A DNA stretch of 51,859 nucleotides from an uncultured Collinsella sp. (GTDB taxonomy: Bacteria; Actinomycetota; Coriobacteriia; Coriobacteriales; Coriobacteriaceae), in the NCBI GenBank assembly GCA_900542085.1, contig UQMK01000015.1, positions 1 through 51,859 on the forward strand, in the 5' to 3' direction. Numbering within the stretch: position 1 is the first letter of the stretch; every line of letters begins with the position of its first letter. Of this stretch, positions 22,733-35,508 are shown piece after piece. A program made the translations under genes and the position numbers. The notes below the pieces were generated by a model, which was not told the origin of the DNA, made no database searches, and saw only the letters and a list, made by a program, of their open reading frames with translations.

Positions 22733-24004
22733 GTGAACACAAACGCCTCCTATGACGTCTTGGTAATCGGCGGCGGGGCCTCGGGTCTCGCCGCCGCCAT
22801 TACGGCCGCACGCGCAGGCAAAAGCGTCTGCATCGTTGAGCGCGATGTTGCCTGCGGCCTTAAACTCCTTGCGACCGGCAACGGCCGCTGCAACCTTTCC
22901 AACGAATCAATTGATTTCCAGCGGTACAACCACCCCGCATTCGTCGAATCCGTCATGGGTCCCCAGCCTGAGCAAGAGCTCGACAGTTTCTTCTCCTCGC
23001 TGGGCATCATGACGACCTCCGAGGAGGGCCGGCTGTATCCGCGCTCCCTTCGTGCCGAATCGGTGCGCGATGCGCTTCTCAACGCGTGCAATCACCTGGA
23101 TATCACCTTGATCTGTGGGGCAAACGTCGCCTCGGCATTCAAAGCCCCCGAGGGCTGGGCACTCCAAATAGACCGTCCCGCGCGAGCACTCAAGGCAAAA
23201 AAGCACGACGACCGAAAATCGGAACTCCGCTCGCTTCGGAAGGCGCTCGCCGACACCTCTCGCAAGAACGAGACGCTGCAGGCAAAGGCCGTAATTATCG
23301 CTACGGGCGGCAACCCTGCCGACATCGCGAGGACGTTCAATCTTTCCCTCACCCCGCAGCGACCCGTCCTCTGCCCTGTGTCGGCATCGGTCTTCGGCGA
23401 CCAGGCTGCGCTCAAGACACTGGATGGCCTGCGCGTCCGCGCCCGTTTGACGCTCACCCGCAATCACGAGGAGCTCTGGCGCGAAGACGGCGAAGTGCTC
23501 TTCCGAACCTTTGGCATCTCGGGCGTTGCTGCCTTCAACCTCTCCCGTCGCGTCCAGCGCGGCGACACGATTCTGCTCGACGTTTTCCCCGACCTCTCCA
23601 AAGACGAGTTGCTCGATATGCTCAACCAGCGAGTTGAGTTGCTCGGCGGCTTTTCGCCCTGTGACCCCCGCTGGCTCGACGGCATGCTCGCCCCGCAGTT
23701 CTCACACGTTGTCTGCACCGCATTCGAACAGTGCCACCCCGGGTCGCGCGACCCCATCCATCTAGTCTCAATCCTCAAGCACTTTAAGTTGCTCGTCGAG
23801 GGAACGACAGAGGAGCGTTCGGCCCAGGTCACGCGCGGCGGCATGCCCATCGAGAGCGTCTCAGCTCCCAACATCTGCGCGAGCAACGCGGCAGGCGCCC
23901 CACTTTACATCTGCGGCGAGGCGCTCGACATCGATGCCGATTGCGGCGGTTTCAACCTTGCGTGGGCTTGGATCTCGGGTATTCGCGCTGCAAGCAGCCT
24001 ATAG
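22733..24004 (+). CDS. HI0933/BaiN-like NAD(P)/FAD-dependent oxidoreductase
   Basis: This 423-residue flavoprotein has an N-terminal Rossmann FAD motif VIGGGASGLAAA, the family-specific GLKLLATGNGRCNLSN, a second adenine-binding IIATGGN, and the C-terminal GEALDIDADCGGFNLAWAWISG that closes the FAD site. The family includes BaiN, implicated in bile-acid 7-dehydroxylation in gut Clostridia, but most members have no known substrate. The GTG start immediately follows the Mrp stop codon TAA. Confidence 0.9.
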   Translation: MNTNASYDVLVIGGGASGLAAAITAARAGKSVCIVERDVACGLKLLATGNGRCNLSNESIDFQRYNHPAFVESVMGPQPEQELDSFFSSLGIMTTSEEGRLYPRSLRAESVRDALLNACNHLDITLICGANVASAFKAPEGWALQIDRPARALKAKKHDDRKSELRSLRKALADTSRKNETLQAKAVIIATGGNPADIARTFNLSLTPQRPVLCPVSASVFGDQAALKTLDGLRVRARLTLTRNHEELWREDGEVLFRTFGISGVAAFNLSRRVQRGDTILLDVFPDLSKDELLDMLNQRVELLGGFSPCDPRWLDGMLAPQFSHVVCTAFEQCHPGSRDPIHLVSILKHFKLLVEGTTEERSAQVTRGGMPIESVSAPNICASNAAGAPLYICGEALDIDADCGGFNLAWAWISGIRAASSL

Positions 24005-24014
24005 CCGCGCAGTC

Positions 24015-24057
24015 TATAATCAAAACGCATTCGGGCCGTCTGGGACACCGGGCGGCC
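24015..24057 (+). promoter_or_regulatory. -10 box and leader hairpin before the FAD-dependent protein gene
   Basis: A perfect TATAAT (24015-24020) lies in the 79-base gap; no good -35 is visible. It is followed by a 7-bp stem GGCCGTC/GGCGGCC (24034-24057, one G-U) and a pyrimidine run TCTTTCTT, which reads as a terminator for the upstream flavoprotein gene or an attenuator in the leader of the next. Confidence 0.4.
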
Positions 24058-24083
24058 TCTTTCTTGCATCTAAGGAGACCTCG

Positions 24084-25724
24084 ATGATCGAAATCACCCA
24101 AGTCCACGCGTCACTCGATGAGGCCGGCGACGAAACCGCCTGCCTTGCTATTGGTAGACGCGCCGTCAAACGAGCCCTGCGATGCGAGGATTCCCAGATT
24201 AAAGCCATTGAGCTCCATCGCAAGTCAATCGACGCCCGTAAAAAGCGAGATGTCCATTTTATTTTGAGCTTTCGAGTTGAACTGACAAGCTCTCGACTCG
24301 AGCAGGAGGCGGTCGACCGCGTCGCCGAGCGCGACCGCTCGCGCATCCGCATGGTAGACGGCGAGGCTCCTTCATTCCCCAGCCCTGTCCCGAATGCACC
24401 CAAGGAGCGTCCCGTCGTTGTCGGCGCCGGTTGCGCCGGTCTCTTCGCCGCCCTGACCCTTGCCGAAGCGGGCCTTAAACCCCTGCTCATCGAGCGCGGC
24501 GACCCCGCACTTCGCCGCTCGGAAGCGATTGATCTCTTTCTTAAGGAGCGTATCATCGACCCCGAAAGCAATATCCAATTTGGCCTGGGCGGCGCAGGGA
24601 CCTTCTCGGACGGCAAGCTCAACACGGGAACCAAGAATCCTGCCCATCGACTGATTCTTGAGACCTTCGTCAAAGCGGGCTCACCTCGCGACATCCTGTG
24701 GGACGCCAAGCCGCACATTGGCTCCGACATCCTCCCCACCGTCGTCACCAACATTTCTCAGCGCATCGAGCAGCTCGGTGGAACCGTCCGTTATCGAACA
24801 AAGCTCGTCAATATCCGAACCGATGGTTCTGGCGCCATCACCGGCATCGATGTTCAGCCACCCCAAGAAACCACAAGCGAGACAATCGCCACAAAGCACC
24901 TCATTCTCGCCTGCGGCCATTCCGCCCGCGACGTATTCGAGCTTCTCAAAGAGCATAACGTTGCCCTCGCGCAAAAGACCTTTGCCATGGGTGTGCGCAT
25001 CGAGCATTCTCAGCGTGACATCGACTGTGCCCAATATGGCCCTTCGGCAGGGCACCCGGCACTCGGAGCAGCCCCCTACAAGCTTGTCGCCCATCTCCCC
25101 AACGGCCGCAGTGTGTTCTCGTTTTGCATGTGCCCCGGCGGACAGGTTGTCGCGGCTTCTTCCGAGCAGGGCCATCTTTGCGTCAACGGTGCCAGCCTCA
25201 ATGCCCGCGACGGGCGCAACGCAAATGCCGCCCTACTCGTTAACGTCACACCTGACGACCTTCCCGACGATGACCCGCTCGCAGGCATTGAACTCCAGCG
25301 CGCCTGCGAGCGAGCCGCCTATCGCCTGGGTGGCTCCAACTGGAACGCGCCGGCACAGCTCGTCGGAGATTTCCTTGCTAGACGCGCCAGCACGGCACCC
25401 GGAAAGGTAAAACCAACCTATCCACTTGGCGTGACCTGGACGGCGATCGACGATGCCCTCCCCCAGCATATCGTCGAATCGCTTCGTTTGGGAATCCCCC
25501 TGCTCGGTAAGAAACTGCGTGGCTATGACCGCCCCGATGCGGTCCTCACTGGCGTGGAGACGCGTTCGAGCTCCCCGGTCACCGTCACCCGCGATCGAAC
25601 ATGCCACGCCGTGTCGACTCCGGGCCTTTACCCTTGCGGCGAGGGTGCCGGATATGCCGGCGGCATCATGAGTGCCGCCACCGACGGCATCCGTTGCGCC
25701 GAGGCGCTGATAGCAGAACTCTAG
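24084..25724 (+). CDS. FAD-dependent protein of the COG2509 type (uncharacterised dehydrogenase-like)
   Basis: This 546-residue protein has an N-terminal ~100-residue basic domain (KRALRCEDSQIKAIELHRKSIDARKK, HFILSFRVEL) and then a FAD-binding domain with VVGAGCAGLFAALTLAEAG. Later segments typical of COG2509 are FGLGGAGTFSDGKLNTGT, LACGHSARDVFELL, FCMCPGGQVV and CGEGAGYAGGIMSAATDG. Function is unknown; fusion of an RNA-binding-like N-domain to a flavoprotein is normal for the family. The ATG at 24084 follows AAGGAG by 6 bases. Confidence 0.88.
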   Translation: MIEITQVHASLDEAGDETACLAIGRRAVKRALRCEDSQIKAIELHRKSIDARKKRDVHFILSFRVELTSSRLEQEAVDRVAERDRSRIRMVDGEAPSFPSPVPNAPKERPVVVGAGCAGLFAALTLAEAGLKPLLIERGDPALRRSEAIDLFLKERIIDPESNIQFGLGGAGTFSDGKLNTGTKNPAHRLILETFVKAGSPRDILWDAKPHIGSDILPTVVTNISQRIEQLGGTVRYRTKLVNIRTDGSGAITGIDVQPPQETTSETIATKHLILACGHSARDVFELLKEHNVALAQKTFAMGVRIEHSQRDIDCAQYGPSAGHPALGAAPYKLVAHLPNGRSVFSFCMCPGGQVVAASSEQGHLCVNGASLNARDGRNANAALLVNVTPDDLPDDDPLAGIELQRACERAAYRLGGSNWNAPAQLVGDFLARRASTAPGKVKPTYPLGVTWTAIDDALPQHIVESLRLGIPLLGKKLRGYDRPDAVLTGVETRSSSPVTVTRDRTCHAVSTPGLYPCGEGAGYAGGIMSAATDGIRCAEALIAEL

Positions 25725-25750
25725 CGCACGAACTCCCGCGTCCGAACGAC

Positions 25751-25786
25751 ACAGGCCCCAAGCTCCACAGGGAACTCGGGGCCTGT
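25751..25786. terminator. Bidirectional terminator hairpin between convergent genes
   Basis: ACAGGCCCC and GGGGCCTGT form a 9-bp stem around an 18-base loop in the 65-base gap between the plus-strand FAD gene and the minus-strand uvrB. The U-tracts are weak on both sides. Confidence 0.6.
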
Positions 25787-25789
25787 TCG

Positions 25790-28030
25790 CTACTTCCTGA
25801 ATCGTGCACCCTGGCGTTTTCTGCCCGAAGCAAAGGTAGAGCCCTTGCGAGCCTGCGAACGCAAACGCTCGATCGTTTCGTCCTCAGATGCGCCCTCAAG
25901 CATCGCCCGAATCTGAACGACGGCATCGCGCAGACGCGCCGCCTCCTCAAAGTCCATGGCGGCGGAAGCGTTACGCATGTCTTCCTCCATGGTCTCGACG
26001 ATCCGCACGAGCTCGTCATGCGGTAGCCCTTCCAGCTGCTCGGCAAGCGTCTGCTCGGGTGCCACCGTCTCCGGCGCGGCGCCCTCGCCGTTTTCGTCGG
26101 GTGTATAGAACGCACCGTGACCCAGAGAGTCACCCTTCGAGCGTCCCTTCGAGCCCACAGTCTTTTCGGCCTCGGCAATAAAGCTCGAAATGTCGTTAAT
26201 GGCCTTGCGGACCGTCTTGGGCACAATGCCATGCTCTTCGTTATATGCCATCTGAATCTCGCGACGGCGCTGCGTCTCCTCGATGGCTTGTTTCATCGAA
26301 TCGGTCACAACGTCTGCATACATGATGACCTCGCCGTCGGCATTGCGGGCCGCACGGCCAATCGTCTGAATCAGCGAACGGCGGTTGCGCAAGAAGCCTT
26401 CCTTGTCGGCGTCGAGAATTGCCACCAGCGAGACCTCGGGAAGGTCTAGACCCTCGCGAAGCAGGTTAATGCCAACGAGAACATCGATCTTTCCCTCGCG
26501 CAGCGTTCGCAGGATCTCGACACGGTCCATCGTCGCTGTATCGGAGTGCATGTAATTGACCTTAATGCCGGCATCAAGCAGATGGTCGGTCAGGTCCTCG
26601 GCCATGCGCTTGGTGAGCGTGGTCACCAGCACGCGCTCCTTGCGGGCAACGCGCTCGCGAATCTCGTCCTCAAGATCGTCAATCTGCCCACGAACCGGAC
26701 GCACGTCAATCTTTGGATCGAGCAGGCCGGTCGGACGAATAATCTGCTCAACGTCGTTCTGGCTAACCCGCAGCTCATAGTCGCCCGGCGTGGCCGAAAC
26801 GTAGATGAACTGGGGAATCCTTGCCTCAAACTCATCGAAGCGAAGCGGACGGTTGTCGAGCGCTGACGGAAGACGAAAACCGTGCTCAACAAGCGTAACT
26901 TTGCGCGATCGGTCGCCTTCATGCATACCGCGAATCTGCGGCACCGTCACATGGCTCTCGTCGATGATGCAGAGCATATCCTTGGGAAAGTAATCAATCA
27001 GGGTAAACGGCGGCTCGCCCGGCTTGCGCCCGTCCAAATGACGCGAGTAGTTCTCAATGCCGTTGCAAAAACCCATGGTCTCGAGCATCTCGAGATCATA
27101 ATCGGTACGCTGCTGCAGGCGTTGTGCCTCGAGCAACTTGTCGGTCGCCTTGAGCTCGGCCACACGCTTATCGCACTCTTCGCTGATCGATTTCAGAGCC
27201 GCCTTGACCTTGGGCTTCTCGGTCACGTAGTGCGAGGCCGGCCACACGGGAATAGCCTCGTACTCACGAAGCATCTCGCCGGTGACCTCGTCGATCTCGG
27301 CAATCAGTTCAACCTCGTCACCAAAGAACTCAAACCGCAACGGATGCTCCGCATAAGGCGGATACACGTCGACGACATCACCGCGCACGCGGAAGGTACC
27401 GCGCGCCAAATCATAGTCATTGCGATCATATTGAATGTCGATGAGCGCATGGATAAAGTCATCGCGCTCGAGCGGCACCTTCTTATCGACGTTCGGTGCC
27501 AAGCCCGCATAGTCCTCGGGAGAACCGATGCCATAGATGCACGAGACCGATGCGACGACAATCACATCGCGTCGAGAAAGCAGCGATGCCGTTGCCTGAT
27601 GGCGCAGCATCTCGACCTCTTCGTTAATCGAGGAGTCTTTCTCGATATACGTATCACTCTGCGGTACATATGCCTCGGGCTGATAGTAGTCGTAGTACGA
27701 GACGAAGTAGACCACGGCGTTGTTGGGAAAGAATTCTTTGAGCTCGCTCGCAAGCTGGGCAGCGAGGGTTTTATTGGGGGCCATGACCAGCGTTGGCTTA
27801 CCAAGAGCTTCGATGGTCTTGGCCATGGTAAAGGTCTTACCCGAACCGGTCACGCCAAGCAAAACCTGATAGCGGTCTCCGTCCCTCACGCCCTGCACAA
27901 GCGACTCAATGGCCTTCGGCTGGGAACCTGCAGGCTCATAGGGAGACACGACCTTAAACGGCACATCAGAGCCCTCAACGCCAAAACGTTTGAGCTCTCC
28001 GCCAACACGCTCAACTTCAAAATCCGCCAT
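25790..28030 (-). CDS. uvrB: Excinuclease ABC subunit B
   Basis: This 746-residue helicase-like NER protein has Walker A GVTGSGKTFT, the damage-probing beta-hairpin region YYDYYQPEAYVP, DESH, the helicase motif QTIGRAARN, and a C-terminal UVR domain (MEEDMRNASAAMDFEEAARLRD) that binds UvrC. It is longer than the usual ~670 because of an insertion before the UVR domain and a basic tail. The ATG at 28030 after AGGAG is preferred to an upstream start. It is 51 bases downstream of the transglycosylase gene; coaE-uvrB proximity is common in Actinobacteria. Confidence 0.97.
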   Translation of the reverse strand: MADFEVERVGGELKRFGVEGSDVPFKVVSPYEPAGSQPKAIESLVQGVRDGDRYQVLLGVTGSGKTFTMAKTIEALGKPTLVMAPNKTLAAQLASELKEFFPNNAVVYFVSYYDYYQPEAYVPQSDTYIEKDSSINEEVEMLRHQATASLLSRRDVIVVASVSCIYGIGSPEDYAGLAPNVDKKVPLERDDFIHALIDIQYDRNDYDLARGTFRVRGDVVDVYPPYAEHPLRFEFFGDEVELIAEIDEVTGEMLREYEAIPVWPASHYVTEKPKVKAALKSISEECDKRVAELKATDKLLEAQRLQQRTDYDLEMLETMGFCNGIENYSRHLDGRKPGEPPFTLIDYFPKDMLCIIDESHVTVPQIRGMHEGDRSRKVTLVEHGFRLPSALDNRPLRFDEFEARIPQFIYVSATPGDYELRVSQNDVEQIIRPTGLLDPKIDVRPVRGQIDDLEDEIRERVARKERVLVTTLTKRMAEDLTDHLLDAGIKVNYMHSDTATMDRVEILRTLREGKIDVLVGINLLREGLDLPEVSLVAILDADKEGFLRNRRSLIQTIGRAARNADGEVIMYADVVTDSMKQAIEETQRRREIQMAYNEEHGIVPKTVRKAINDISSFIAEAEKTVGSKGRSKGDSLGHGAFYTPDENGEGAAPETVAPEQTLAEQLEGLPHDELVRIVETMEEDMRNASAAMDFEEAARLRDAVVQIRAMLEGASEDETIERLRSQARKGSTFASGRKRQGARFRK

Positions 28031-28081
28031 GGATACTCCTAACTCATACATCTGCAGTATACGCAGGCGGCAGGCATAGTC

Positions 28082-28663
28082 CTATACGAACTGGTCGGGA
28101 TAGAGGGTCTTATAGCGAACCCAGGCATTATTGACGCGAATCAGATAAGCCTGCGTCTCGGGAAAGGTGATTGCATTATGAAGCGACGTGCTCTGCTGCG
28201 CCCATCCGTCGACATTGCCCATGCCGGCGTTATAGGCGGCAATGGCACTGTCCGTCGACCCGTTGAAATAGGTTAGAAGATACGAGAGGTATGCGCAGCC
28301 AAACTCGATATTCGTAGCCGGATCGTTAAGGTTGTCGGCCGAATACTCGCCACCGTCGACAAGGCCCTTGGCGATCATATCCTGGGCAGTCTCGGGCATC
28401 AGCTGCATCAATCCCTGAGCACCCTGACTCGACTCGGCCTCGGGATCCCAATTCGATTCCGACTTAATGACAGCGCACACCAGATACGGATCCAGGTTAT
28501 GCGAAATGCTGGATTGCTTTACATATACCTCGTAGTCAATCGGATACAGCGGCTTAAAGAAAGCAGCAGGAGCATACGAGTAGACGAGCGAAATAAGGCC
28601 GAAGACGAACACAACGGCAAGTGACGCCACGCGATACCACGTAAAGAAACGTGTCTTAGACAT
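28082..28663 (-). CDS. Membrane-anchored lytic transglycosylase (SLT domain)
   Basis: This 193-residue protein has one N-terminal membrane anchor (about 9-31) and an extracellular SLT domain. The catalytic Glu is in IKSESNWDP; further landmarks are GLMQLMPETA, DPATNIEFGCAYLSYLL and AIAAYNAGMGNVDGW. It cleaves peptidoglycan with 1,6-anhydro product formation. The start overlaps the coaE stop (ATGTCTAA), so translation is coupled. Confidence 0.93.
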   Translation of the reverse strand: MSKTRFFTWYRVASLAVVFVFGLISLVYSYAPAAFFKPLYPIDYEVYVKQSSISHNLDPYLVCAVIKSESNWDPEAESSQGAQGLMQLMPETAQDMIAKGLVDGGEYSADNLNDPATNIEFGCAYLSYLLTYFNGSTDSAIAAYNAGMGNVDGWAQQSTSLHNAITFPETQAYLIRVNNAWVRYKTLYPDQFV

Positions 28664-29297
28664 CGGCCTCCTCCTTATCCGCTACATCCCCGAAGCCATG
28701 GCGCGCAAGCCATGCGTCCAGTTGTTCAAAGAGCGAATTATCGCCCGCCGCATTATCGATAACCGTCGTGGCAAGATTGCAAAGCGAAGCCTCATCAGGT
28801 TGACATGCAGAGCGCGCATCAAAATCAGAGGACGCCATACCGCGATGAATGGCACGCTCGCGACGAACTGCTAAAGGAGCGCTGATAACCAGAATTTCAT
28901 CAGCCAGGCCAAAAGCATCCTCAAAACCAGTCGGGGCAGAAACCTCGACAACCGCAAAGGGATAACGGGGGGACGAAACCGTGCAGCAAACCGGATCAAG
29001 AATCCTCAGCGACAACTGATCGATAAGAACCGGATGGACAATACCGTTGAGCCGAGCGACGGAATCAGGAGAAACAAAAGCTCGAGAGGCTAAAACGCTG
29101 CGACGAACGCGGCCCTCCTCGTCAAGAATGTCCCAGCCAAATTCCTCAGCGAGTGCGCCAACGAGATCAGAACCCGGAACATATAACGATTTTGCGAGAT
29201 CATCCAAATCAATGAGCATGGCGCCGCGAGACTCAAGATAGCGACAGGCGGTCGACTTACCCGAAGCAATATTGCCCAAGACAAAAACGGTAAACAT
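28656..29297 (-). CDS. coaE: Dephospho-CoA kinase
   Basis: This 213-residue P-loop kinase catalyses the last step of CoA synthesis. Walker A is GNIASGKST; DLDDLAKSLY and NGIVHP are family segments, with a lid region rich in Arg (PLAVRRERAIHRG). The ATG at 29297 follows GGGAGG; an upstream in-frame start gives a hydrophobic leader with no site. A weak promoter (TTGAGT, 19-base spacer, GATAAT) lies upstream in the 126-base gap to the rRNA terminator. Confidence 0.88.
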   Translation of the reverse strand: MFTVFVLGNIASGKSTACRYLESRGAMLIDLDDLAKSLYVPGSDLVGALAEEFGWDILDEEGRVRRSVLASRAFVSPDSVARLNGIVHPVLIDQLSLRILDPVCCTVSSPRYPFAVVEVSAPTGFEDAFGLADEILVISAPLAVRRERAIHRGMASSDFDARSACQPDEASLCNLATTVIDNAAGDNSLFEQLDAWLARHGFGDVADKEEADV

Positions 29298-29423
29298 CAA
29301 GTCCTCCCTAACGCCAATGGGAGTTATTATCGCGCAAATACAAAAGAAGGACTCAAAATACAGCCAAACAGTAAGACAAGCTAAACGAAGGCGAGTTCTT
29401 GTATTACAGCTCTCTATCAAACG

Positions 29424-29453
29424 AAAAAAGGGGGAGGCCGCGAGGCCTCCCCC
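29424..29453 (-). terminator. Intrinsic terminator of the rRNA operon
   Basis: A perfect 10-bp stem GGGGGAGGCC/GGCCTCCCCC with a TCGC loop is followed on the minus strand by TTTTTT, 33 bases beyond the 5S gene. Confidence 0.95.
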
Positions 29454-29486
29454 TTCTACATTCCCAATGGCGGCTCGGTGCCGTCC

Positions 29487-29609
29487 ACCGGTCAGCGGCG
29501 CCCTGGCCTCCCACGGGCTGACCCCGCAGTACTCTCGGCGCGATGGGGCTTAGCTTCCGGGTTCGGAACGGGACCGGGCGTGCCCCCCATGCTCTGGCCG
29601 CTGACCGGT
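29487..29609 (-). rRNA. rrf: 5S ribosomal RNA
   Basis: On the minus strand the core reads CACGCCCGGTCCCGTTCCGAACCCGGAAGC... and ...GCGCCGAGAGTACTGCG..., the conserved 5S loops. The terminal helix pairs CACCGGTCAGCGG with CCGCTGACCGGTG. The ends are placed at that helix and may be off by a few bases. Confidence 0.93.
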
Positions 29610-29750
29610 GGGCGGCGCCCACCGTTCTCGGTGATCCGGGTGTCTCTCTCACGTGCCCTGGGGGCCGCATGGCGCATAGGAAAGATCGACTCGGGGGCAT
29701 CCTCGTGCCCGGACCGCGCATGGGCGCTTGTCCCGCGGGCCGCGAGGTGC

Positions 29751-34628
<4,878 letters not shown>

Positions 34629-35160
34629 AAATGTATGGGCTTCGAGCCCGTCCGGTCCTCTCAGTTCATCGCTGATCGGTTCCGTTCGATTCATATGGTT
34701 CTATTAGATAGGAAAAGGAATTTCTCGGGGCCGCCTCTCGGCGGCCTTGCGAAAAACAAATCCAAGTTAGACCATTTCAAATGGTTCGATGTCTGCCCGG
34801 ATGCGACACCCGTAGGTGCCCATCCTCGCAGTATCCGGTTCTCAAGGTGCACGCCCCGCGGCTGATCCGGTTCGACCGGGCCGCGCGGCAAGGAGATATA
34901 TTGCCAGACCGGAGGGCCCCCGGGGGCGGGAATCTGGCACTCCATATTTTGTTCACAAATGAATTGATCCTTCAGTTGTTCCACTGAAGTCATGTCTGAA
35001 GCATCGGCTTCTGGTATTGGCAATGACCAGCTGGTTTATAGGTGTTGAGGCGTCGGCCATCTCTGCTGGGCTACTTTACTCTAAAGACATTAGGTTTTGG
35101 TTTCCTGTCGGTAAAAGGCTGGTTTTGGCCGCCAGGCGTCCTTATATATAGAGAAGATCT
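34629..35160 (-). promoter_or_regulatory. rRNA operon leader and promoter region
   Basis: This gene-free 530-base stretch upstream of 16S contains, on the minus strand, CACCTTGAGAACCGGATA (about 34833-34850), a twin of the ITS motif and probably a boxA-like antitermination signal. It also has a G/C palindrome GGGCCCCCGGGGGC (34914-34927) and a hairpin CTTCAGT-TGTTCC-ACTGAAG (34970-34989). Possible promoter pieces are TTTACC-17-TAATGT (about 35085-35113) and a TATATATA run near 35146. None is strong enough to name as the promoter. Confidence 0.5.
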
Positions 35161-35190
35161 GGTTCGAACCCGCGTCGCGACAACAAAAAA

Positions 35191-35212
35191 GCGACCGGCA
35201 TCCGCCAGTCGC
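35191..35212 (-). terminator. Second terminator in the tRNA-Lys module
   Basis: A 9-position stem GCGACCGGC/GCCAGTCGC with one mismatch is followed on the minus strand by TTTTTT. It lies just beyond the duplicated tRNA-Lys 3' end, as the first terminator lies beyond the intact tRNA. Confidence 0.75.
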
Positions 35213-35367
35213 TTTTCTATTCTATGGTGGGCCGTCAGGGGTTCGGGCCCGCTGCGCGGGCGGCCGCTGCGGCGCTTTCGCGCCTTGCGCGCTGCGCTGG
35301 CAAACGCTCACGCGTTTACTCAGCTCCGCGCCCTTTCGGGTTCGAACCCATGAAAGGGCGACAAAAA

Positions 35368-35393
35368 AGACGGCCAACCGAAGTTGACCGTCT
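35368..35393 (-). terminator. Terminator of tRNA-Lys
   Basis: An 11-position stem (AGACGGCCAAC/GTTGACCGTCT, one mismatch) is followed on the minus strand by TTTTTTGTCG, 15 bases after the tRNA end. Confidence 0.85.
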
Positions 35394-35407
35394 CAACAAT
35401 CTTTGGG

Positions 35408-35480
35408 TGGGCCGTCAGGGGTTCGAACCCTGGACCTTGGGATTAAAAGTCCCCTGCTCTGCCAGCTGAGCTAACGGCCC
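35408..35480 (-). tRNA. tRNA-Lys(UUU)
   Basis: A 73-base cloverleaf on the minus strand: acceptor GGGCCGT/ACGGCCC, D-arm AGCTCAGCTGGCAGAGC, anticodon loop CTTTTAA with anticodon TTT, and T-arm CAGGGTTCGAACCCCTG. The discriminator is A, and CCA is not encoded (CCC follows). It lies 28 bases downstream of the M29 aminopeptidase gene. Confidence 0.95.
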
Positions 35481-35508
35481 GCGGGTGGCATTGTACCACG
35501 GTCTGGGA

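Larger units (their letters stand above)
35161..35407 (-). repeat. Palindrome-rich module at the 3' side of tRNA-Lys with a duplicated tRNA 3' end
   Basis: The last 20 bases of the tRNA-Lys side (GGTGGGCCGTCAGGGGTTCG on the plus strand, 35406-35425) recur exactly at 35226-35245, 180 bases away. Between them lie a terminator, a 9-bp stem CGCCCTTTC/GAAAGGGCG (35329-35360) enclosing the palindrome GGGTTCGAACCC, a hairpin AAACGC-TCAC-GCGTTT (35302-35317), and GC-rich palindromes. A second terminator and another palindrome GGTTCGAACC (35161-35170) follow the second copy. A related module lies at tRNA-Gly. Confidence 0.75.
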
